The notes beneath the pieces were generated by a model, which worked only from the letters and a program-made list of their open reading frames with translations, ran no database searches and had not been told where the DNA came from. DNA of 64,000 nt from Mycobacterium shigaense (GTDB taxonomy: Bacteria; Actinomycetota; Actinomycetes; Mycobacteriales; Mycobacteriaceae): assembly GCF_002356315.1 (NCBI RefSeq), contig NZ_AP018164.1, positions 3,286,001 to 3,350,000 on the forward strand, written 5' to 3'. Position 1 is the first letter of the stretch, and each line of letters begins with the position of its first letter. Positions 58,849-64,000 of this stretch are shown piece after piece. A program made the translations under genes and the position numbers.

Positions 58849-59562
58849 CTAAGCCGTGGATCCGTCGGTCGGCCATAAATGGCCGCGCCGCCGTCCGCGG
58901 GATGCGTTGTGCGGCAACACGATATCGGGTTCGTTCTCGATCCCGTCCGATGTCGGCCGGGATGTCGGATGACGCCGCCAGACGAGGACCGCCATGGCGG
59001 CCCCGACCGCCACCGGGACATGGGTCAGCAACCGAACGATCGTGACGTTGCCCGAGAGCTCATCAACGATCACGTAACCTGTCAGAACACCGACGAATAC
59101 CGTGAGAACGCCTGCGAGGCCTGCCGCGGCACCCGGCCACAGTGCCGCGCCCACCATCATCACACCGAGTGCAACCGACCACGATGTGGACTCGTTGAGC
59201 AGGTGGTGCCCGGAATTAGCGTGGTCGTGCGCCAATCCGACACTCAGCCCAAGCCCCTGCACTATCGCCAGCGCAACCTGCGCGATACCCGCGCACACCA
59301 GGGCCCAACGCGGCCAGGTCAGCTTGGGTGGTCGCTTCGTCATCACTCCCCCGATCGCAAAAGGACGCGGGCGCGCCAGATCCGGCCGAGACCGCGCCAG
59401 CCGGCGCAGACCGTGCGCATCCGTGGCCACGTGGTCAAACCAATTTTGGCACTCGGCACACCCGAGGACGTGCTCGTCGACTCGGGCAGAGGGCACCGGT
59501 TCTCGTTCGCCATCGAGTCGTGCCGACAACGCTTCACGGGCTAGCTCACAATCCACGCCCAT
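58849..59562 (-). CDS. Zinc-finger anti-sigma-like membrane protein (Rv0093c homologue, DUF2275)
   Basis: A 237-aa protein. The N-terminal 45 residues form an anti-sigma zinc-finger (ZAS) motif: CELAREALSARLDGE, then HVLGCAECQNWF (HxxxCxxC). After a linker there are four or so helices (WALVCAGIAQVALAIVQGLG, ALGVMMVGAALWPGAAAGL, VLTVFVGVLTGYVIVDEL, LTHVPVAVGAAMAVLVWRR) and an Arg-rich tail. ATG 59562 starts at the zinc finger; the frame extends to 59667 without clear benefit. In M. tuberculosis Rv0093c is next to ctpA. It is the natural candidate to hold the island's SigC-like factor at the membrane, though no interaction is shown. Confidence 0.82.
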   Translation of the reverse strand: MGVDCELAREALSARLDGEREPVPSARVDEHVLGCAECQNWFDHVATDAHGLRRLARSRPDLARPRPFAIGGVMTKRPPKLTWPRWALVCAGIAQVALAIVQGLGLSVGLAHDHANSGHHLLNESTSWSVALGVMMVGAALWPGAAAGLAGVLTVFVGVLTGYVIVDELSGNVTIVRLLTHVPVAVGAAMAVLVWRRHPTSRPTSDGIENEPDIVLPHNASRGRRRGHLWPTDGSTA

Positions 59563-59752
59563 ATAATCGCGCAATTGCTTCGAACGTTCCCTTTTAGTTC
59601 CCAAAGCGCCGTGCGGAATCGGATCATGTGCGCCATGCTGACGGCCTCGTGTCCAGGTGGACGGCACGAGAAGCTCAAATCCCCGACCGTGAACGTCGGC
59701 GGCCGCGACGTTGGCAGCCCCCCAGCGCCCAAATCATGCCTCCGGCATCGCT

Positions 59753-62683
59753 TTAGCGCTTCTTGACCAGTCCACCCGGTGGACTTTCGTCGACGCCGCT
59801 GAGGATCAGCTCGCGCACAGCGGGACGCGGTCCGTACGGTCGCAGCATGGTGCTGGCCGGCCGCGGACGCACGTGCTGCGGCCACCAGAACCAGCGCCCG
59901 AGCAAGGTGGCCAGCGACGGTGTCATGAACGACCGCACGATCAGGGTGTCGAACAACAGGCCCAGCGCGATCGTCGTACCCACCTGTGCCATCACCCGCA
60001 GCGGGCTGAAGGCGAACGTGGCCATGGTGGCGGCGAACACCAGCCCGGCGGCGGTCACCACCGAGCCCGAACCGGCCATCGCGCGGATCGTCCCCGTCTT
60101 GAGCCCGGCGTGGATTTCCTCCTTGAACCGCGATATCAGCAGCAGGTTGTAGTCCGAGCCGACCGCCAGCAGCAGGATGACCGCCATCGCCAGCACCATC
60201 CAGTGCAACTTGATCCCCAAGATGTACTGCCACAGGAGCACGGAGAGCCCGAACGAGGCGCCGAGCGACAGCAACACCGTACCGACGATCACACAGGCCG
60301 CGACGACGCTTCGAGTGATCACCAACATGATGACGAAAATCAGTGTGGCCGCGGCAATTCCGGCGATCAGCAGGTCGATGTTGGAGCCGTCGTGCATATC
60401 CTTGTACGTCGCAGCGGTACCGCCGAGGTAGACGTTGGCGCCCTCCCAGGGCGTACCCTTGATCGCCTCGTGCACGGCCTGCTTGATCGGCTCGATATGG
60501 CTGACGCCTTCGGGAGTCGCCGGGTCGCCCTCATGCGAGATGATCAACCGGACCGCATGCCCGTCCGGGGAGATGAACTGTTTGAGACCCCGGGCGAAAT
60601 CCGGGCTCTTGAACGCCTCCGGCGGAAGGTAGAACGTGTCGTCGTTCTTCGATTTGTCGAAGGCATCGCCCTGCGCGGTGGCGTTGTCGGCCTGCGCTTT
60701 CGCCTGGTCGTTGAGACCCTTGGTGGTCGCGTAGTTCGACATGATGGTGTCGAGGTTGCGCTGCTGGCTCTCGATCTGCGGGGGTATCAACGCGACCAGC
60801 TTGGGCTGGATCTGGTCCAGCTTGTCGAGATTCGCGCTGAGGTTCACGATGTTCTCGGCGATCTGGTCGATGCCGTCGAGTGCGTTGAAGATCGATCGGA
60901 GTGCCCAGCAGACCGGGATGTCGTAGCAGTGCTTCTCCCAGTAGAAGTAGCTGCGGATCGGCCGCAGGAAGTCATCGAAGTTGGCGATTTGATCGCGCAA
61001 CGACTCGGTGATCTTCACGGTTTCCTTGGTGAGCCTGGTGGTTTCGTGCGTGGTGTTGCTGAGGTCTTGGGTGACCTGCATCTGCTCACGCAGCGTCGCC
61101 ATCGTCTTCGTCAGCTCGGCCGCCTGTTTCAGTAGGTTGTTCGCTTGCTCGTCCTGATAGTGCTCGGTCTGGATTCGGCCCGCGGCCTGTGCGCCCATCT
61201 GAAAGCCGAGGGTGCTGTGGTCGAGCGGCGTGCCCAACGGCCGGGTGATGGTCTGCACTCGACCGATGCCGGGGATGTGGAAGACCGCCTTGGCGACCTT
61301 GTCCAGGACGATGAAGTCGGCCGGGTTGCGCAGGTCGTGATCCGTCTCGATCATCAACAGCTCGGGATTGAGCCGAGCCTGGTTGAAGTGCCGGTCGGCA
61401 GCCGCATAACCGACGTTGGCCGGGGTGTCGGCCGGCAGGAAGTGGCGGGTGTCGTAATCCGTCTTGTAGCCGGGCAAAGCGAGCAGGCCGACCAGCGCGG
61501 CGGCGATCGTCACCGCGAGAACCGGTGCGGGCCAGCGGACGATGGCGGTGCCGATGCGTCGCCAGCCCCGAGTCTGCAGCTGTCGCTTGGGGTCCAGCAG
61601 CTTGAAGAACGATGCCACGGTGAGGATCGCCGGGGCCAGGGTCAAGGCCGCGAGCACCGCGACCAGCATGCCGACGGCGCAGGGGACGCCGAGTGACGAA
61701 AAATACGGCAACCGGCAGAAGCTCAGGCAGTACATCGCGCCGGCGATGGTGAGCCCCGAACCCAGCACGACATGGGCCGTGCTGTGGAACATCGTGTAGA
61801 ACGCTTTGACGCGGTCTTCGCCGAGACCGCGGGCCTCGTGGTAACGGCCGACCACAAAGATCGCGTAGTCCGTTCCGGCGGCGATCGCCATCAGCACGAG
61901 CATGTTGTTGGCGAACGTCGAAAGGCCCATGATCCCGTAGTTTCCGAGCGTCGCAACGACACCGCGGGCCGCGGCCAACTCGATGAAGACCATGAGCAGC
62001 ATGATCAGCATGGTGATCACCGACCGGTAGACGAACAGCAGCATCACGATGATCACCAGGAAAGTGACCATGGTGACCTTTGCGACGCCCTTCTCACCCG
62101 CGTGGGACTGATCGGCAAACAGCGGACCCGCCCCGGTGACGTAAGCCTTGATTCCGGGCGGCGCCGGCACCGATTCGACGATTTTGCGGACGGCGTCCGT
62201 AGATTCGCCGGATTTGGCGCTGCCCATGTTGCCGGCGAGGTAGACCTGGACGTACGCGGCCTTCTGGTCGTGGCTCTGGGAGCCGGCCGCGGTCAGCGGA
62301 TCACTCCAGAAATCCTGGATGTGCTGAACGTGTTTCTTGTCCTGCTCGAGTCGCTTGACGATCTCGTCGTAGTAGCGATGCGCCTCGGCCCCCAGGGGCT
62401 TGTCGCCCTCCAGCAGAATCATTGCCGAACTGTCGGTATCGAACTCCTTGAACGTCGATCCGACATGCATCATCGACTGGAACGACACCGCGTCCCTGGG
62501 ACTCTGCGACACCGACTGCCTCTTGGAGACGACCTCCAGCTGCGGAGAGATGGTGTTGGTGACGAAGACGACGCCCAGCCACACCACAACGATCGGCAAC
62601 GCGAGCCGGTGGATCATCCGCGGCAGGAACGGCGGGATCAGCGGCTGATCAACGCGCGGCGCAACCTCGGTGGGCTCGCTCAT
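59753..62683 (-). CDS. MmpL transporter (MmpL4/MmpL5-like), paired with MmpS
   Basis: A 976-aa RND-family transporter. The N-terminal helix is in [20 protein letters not shown]. The first periplasmic loop follows, then helices with [21 protein letters not shown]. The second periplasmic loop (about 410-745) has a coiled-coil hairpin region ([20 protein letters not shown]). The C-terminal bundle has [17 protein letters not shown]. The start overlaps the MmpS stop by 4 bases (ATGA). MmpS/MmpL4-5 pairs export siderophores and some drugs. It is similar throughout to the island's other MmpL but more standard. Confidence 0.92.
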   Translation of the reverse strand: MSEPTEVAPRVDQPLIPPFLPRMIHRLALPIVVVWLGVVFVTNTISPQLEVVSKRQSVSQSPRDAVSFQSMMHVGSTFKEFDTDSSAMILLEGDKPLGAEAHRYYDEIVKRLEQDKKHVQHIQDFWSDPLTAAGSQSHDQKAAYVQVYLAGNMGSAKSGESTDAVRKIVESVPAPPGIKAYVTGAGPLFADQSHAGEKGVAKVTMVTFLVIIVMLLFVYRSVITMLIMLLMVFIELAAARGVVATLGNYGIMGLSTFANNMLVLMAIAAGTDYAIFVVGRYHEARGLGEDRVKAFYTMFHSTAHVVLGSGLTIAGAMYCLSFCRLPYFSSLGVPCAVGMLVAVLAALTLAPAILTVASFFKLLDPKRQLQTRGWRRIGTAIVRWPAPVLAVTIAAALVGLLALPGYKTDYDTRHFLPADTPANVGYAAADRHFNQARLNPELLMIETDHDLRNPADFIVLDKVAKAVFHIPGIGRVQTITRPLGTPLDHSTLGFQMGAQAAGRIQTEHYQDEQANNLLKQAAELTKTMATLREQMQVTQDLSNTTHETTRLTKETVKITESLRDQIANFDDFLRPIRSYFYWEKHCYDIPVCWALRSIFNALDGIDQIAENIVNLSANLDKLDQIQPKLVALIPPQIESQQRNLDTIMSNYATTKGLNDQAKAQADNATAQGDAFDKSKNDDTFYLPPEAFKSPDFARGLKQFISPDGHAVRLIISHEGDPATPEGVSHIEPIKQAVHEAIKGTPWEGANVYLGGTAATYKDMHDGSNIDLLIAGIAAATLIFVIMLVITRSVVAACVIVGTVLLSLGASFGLSVLLWQYILGIKLHWMVLAMAVILLLAVGSDYNLLLISRFKEEIHAGLKTGTIRAMAGSGSVVTAAGLVFAATMATFAFSPLRVMAQVGTTIALGLLFDTLIVRSFMTPSLATLLGRWFWWPQHVRPRPASTMLRPYGPRPAVRELILSGVDESPPGGLVKKR

Positions 62684-63225
62684 GCGGACTTGTCCAGGCA
62701 GTAGACGAAGGCATTGACGTTCTCGTTGGAGGGCGATTGATTAGCACCCTTGATCACCGCACCGCGCCCGTCGTGGTTGTCCACGACGAAGTGGCAGGCG
62801 ATCCAACTGCCGTCTCCTTGCGCTACCAGGTTTGCCGGGATGCCGGGCTTCGTCGACTTCAATACTGTGCTCCAGGGCAAGGGGACGTTGAGGGCCTGCT
62901 GCGGATGGGAGTTCTCGTCGAGGTAGTTGATGGTCGCCGTGCTGCCCGGCGAGCCCCAGACCTCGAGCGTGATCGTCTTGGCGTTGAACTGGTCGAGCAC
63001 GTCGCCGTTTACGCCACCGCCGAACGAACCCGCGTGGACGCCGAAGATGCCGTGCAGCCGGTAAACCATGAAACCCGATAGGGCGACGACGGCGGCAATG
63101 GTGAGGACGAGCCAGAACCGGCTGAACAGCCCTTTTTTCTTGGCGCGCTCCGGACGGGGTTTTTCCGCGCTGCTCGGGGGACCCTGGGACGCTAGCGATT
63201 CTTTCCATGGCTCGGTGGTCGTCAT
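62680..63225 (-). CDS. MmpS accessory protein
   Basis: A 181-aa protein: cytoplasmic basic start, one transmembrane helix ([19 protein letters not shown]), then a periplasmic beta-sandwich with [40 protein letters not shown] and the terminal [10 protein letters not shown] ... VYCLDKSA Cys pair. It overlaps the mmpL gene by 4 bases and begins the operon. The 253-bp region upstream, up to the tRNA, has no gene and no copy of the island promoter motif. Confidence 0.92.
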   Translation of the reverse strand: MTTTEPWKESLASQGPPSSAEKPRPERAKKKGLFSRFWLVLTIAAVVALSGFMVYRLHGIFGVHAGSFGGGVNGDVLDQFNAKTITLEVWGSPGSTATINYLDENSHPQQALNVPLPWSTVLKSTKPGIPANLVAQGDGSWIACHFVVDNHDGRGAVIKGANQSPSNENVNAFVYCLDKSA

Positions 63226-63478
63226 GGGCGCTTTCCTAACCAGGGGTGAAGGCTTCTCAACCAGTTAGCTCGGAGATAATCTTAGCCACTCTAAACTACG
63301 GCGAGATGATCTCGGGCTTCTCCCGCCGTCGGCAGCAGCCGCGCGTCGGTGCCCGCAGCGACGGCGCGCCGGGCGTGGACGCGGTTGTCATTGGCGAGAC
63401 TCGTTCGGAAGTGTTGGGCGGCAGTGTGTTTGGCGTCGTGGCAGGTCTGGTCGATGACGGTGTCGCCGCCATGGGCGT

Positions 63479-63553
63479 TGGTGGGCGCGGACGGTATCGA
63501 ACCGCCGACCGCTGGTGTGTAAAACCAGAGCTCTACCACTGAGCTACGCGCCC
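63479..63553 (-). tRNA. tRNA-Val (anticodon UAC)
   Basis: A cloverleaf on the reverse strand: acceptor GGGCGCG (63553-63547) pairs with CGCGCCC (63489-63483), discriminator A and an encoded CCA at 63481-63479. The anticodon arm CTGGT-TTTACAC-ACCAG has anticodon TAC, and the T arm GGCGG-TTCGATA-CCGTC is complete with one G-T pair. It sits between mmpS and ahpE and could be an insertion target for the neighbouring island. Confidence 0.96.
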
Positions 63554-63610
63554 CTGAAACCAAACGGACCCGCAGGAGGTTACCTGGCGCGGGCCTGGCG
63601 CCCCAAACTC

Positions 63611-64000
63611 TCAGACCTGCAACGTCGCCAACGCGTCGGTCCACAATCTCTGATCGCGCGCCTCCCCGGGCTCCTTCAACTCCGCGAACCGAATGATCCC
63701 GGCCCGGTCGACGACGAACGTGCCGCGATCGGGATAGCCGGCCTTGTCATTGAACACGCCGTAGGCCGCACTGACCTCGCCGTGCGGCCAGAAGTCCGAC
63801 AGCACGGGAAAGGTGAAGCCGCTTTCGATCGCCCAGACCTTGTGCGTGGGCGGCGGCCCCACCGAGATCGCGAGCACGGCACTGTCGTCATTCTCGAATT
63901 CGGGGAGGTGATCGCGCAACCGGTCCAGCTCGCCCTGACAGATTCTGGTGAATGCCAGCGGGAAGAACACCAGCAGCACGTTCTTGGCACCGCGGTAGCC
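63611..64000 (-). CDS. ahpE: One-Cys peroxiredoxin AhpE (C-terminal part, start beyond window)
   Basis: The reverse-strand frame is open to base 64000, so the first residues are outside. The visible part reads GYRGAKNVLLVFFPLAFTRI, then the peroxidatic Cys in FTRICQGELDRLRD. AISVGPPPTHKVWA, FPVLSDFWPHGEVSAAYGVF and RGTFVVDRAGIIRFAE follow, ending at a stop at 63611. This matches M. tuberculosis AhpE (Rv2238c), which reduces peroxides and peroxynitrite. Arg replaces Gly two residues before the Cys compared with the M. tuberculosis sequence as I recall it. It is the right-hand backbone anchor of the island. Confidence 0.95.
   Translation of the reverse strand, partial: GYRGAKNVLLVFFPLAFTRICQGELDRLRDHLPEFENDDSAVLAISVGPPPTHKVWAIESGFTFPVLSDFWPHGEVSAAYGVFNDKAGYPDRGTFVVDRAGIIRFAELKEPGEARDQRLWTDALATLQV

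Noticed and set aside
59564..59602. Possible further copies of the GGAAC-type promoter before the anti-sigma-like gene (two GTTCCC on the plus strand)
   Set aside because: At 17 bases from either GTTCCC the -10 position reads GATTAT or AGCAAT on the coding strand, not CGACT. One of these also abuts the start codon.
59720..59752. Small hairpin ATGCC-TCC-GGCAT after the mmpL gene
   Set aside because: Only five base pairs and no U tract. Too weak to call a terminator.
63302..63314. Short palindrome CGAGAT-G-ATCTCG upstream of mmpS
   Set aside because: A 6-bp arm can arise by chance in GC-rich DNA. It is about 80 bases from the start, with no promoter or regulator gene to support it.

Overview
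The window is chromosomal DNA of a high-GC actinobacterium, almost certainly a slow-growing Mycobacterium. It carries PPE, MmpL/MmpS, LipB/LipA, GlnE and CaeA/Hip1 genes. Most of the gene order follows the M. tuberculosis segment that runs from ephD (Rv2214c) to ahpE (Rv2238c). Names of the form RvNNNN are assignments by recalled homology and gene order; no search was run.

Region 1 (1-36 kb) is mostly conserved backbone. In order it holds ephD (partial), dlaT, an SDR epimerase, a decayed 13E12-type HNH fragment, lipB-lipA, a DUF4191 membrane protein, an RDD protein and glnA1 with a clear terminator. A small accessory patch follows: a broken Ser/Thr kinase, a TIR gene with a frameshifted tail, and a Gly/Ser-rich exported protein. 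Next come an F420-type oxidoreductase with a hotdog thioesterase, glnE, glnA2, two TAP-like exported hydrolases (the second is caeA/hip1), a wax-ester synthase/DGAT gene, panB, a CYTH-CHAD protein, the RNase P RNA gene, a P450-ferredoxin pair, and the run RNase H/phosphatase - zinc ribbon - NIF3 - cobC. The region ends with ptkA-ptpA-SURF1, cobD and a DUF2236 protein.

Region 2 (37.2-59.6 kb) is an island between the Rv2237 and ahpE homologues, which I recall as near neighbours in M. tuberculosis. It gathers genes that M. tuberculosis keeps elsewhere. These are a SigC-like ECF sigma factor, the copper-type P-ATPase ctpA, a CopZ-like chaperone, a 46-aa Cys-rich peptide, a multipass membrane protein, an HMA-only fragment of a CtpB-type ATPase with an mmpL, and a methyltransferase. 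They also include the isonitrile lipopeptide (INLP) operon (PPE1, Rv0097-type oxidase, fcoT, fadD10, ACP, nrp), a CopD/CtaG-type membrane protein, a Met-rich DUF5134 protein and a zinc anti-sigma-like protein. Five transcription units share one promoter-like pattern, GGAAC-N17-CGACY with minor variation. It lies before ctpA, the membrane gene at 42.4 kb, HMA-mmpL, PPE1-INLP and DUF5134. The parsimonious reading is one compact regulon for making, exporting and recovering a copper-binding isonitrile metallophore, driven by the co-located sigma factor. The nrp gene encodes one C-A-PCP-reductase module only (1394 aa), whereas the M. tuberculosis enzyme is about 2500 aa with two modules.

Region 3 (59.7-64 kb) holds an mmpS-mmpL pair, tRNA-Val(UAC) and the partial ahpE gene. 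The tRNA beside the island is a plausible junction point, but I found no integrase, insertion sequence or att repeat.
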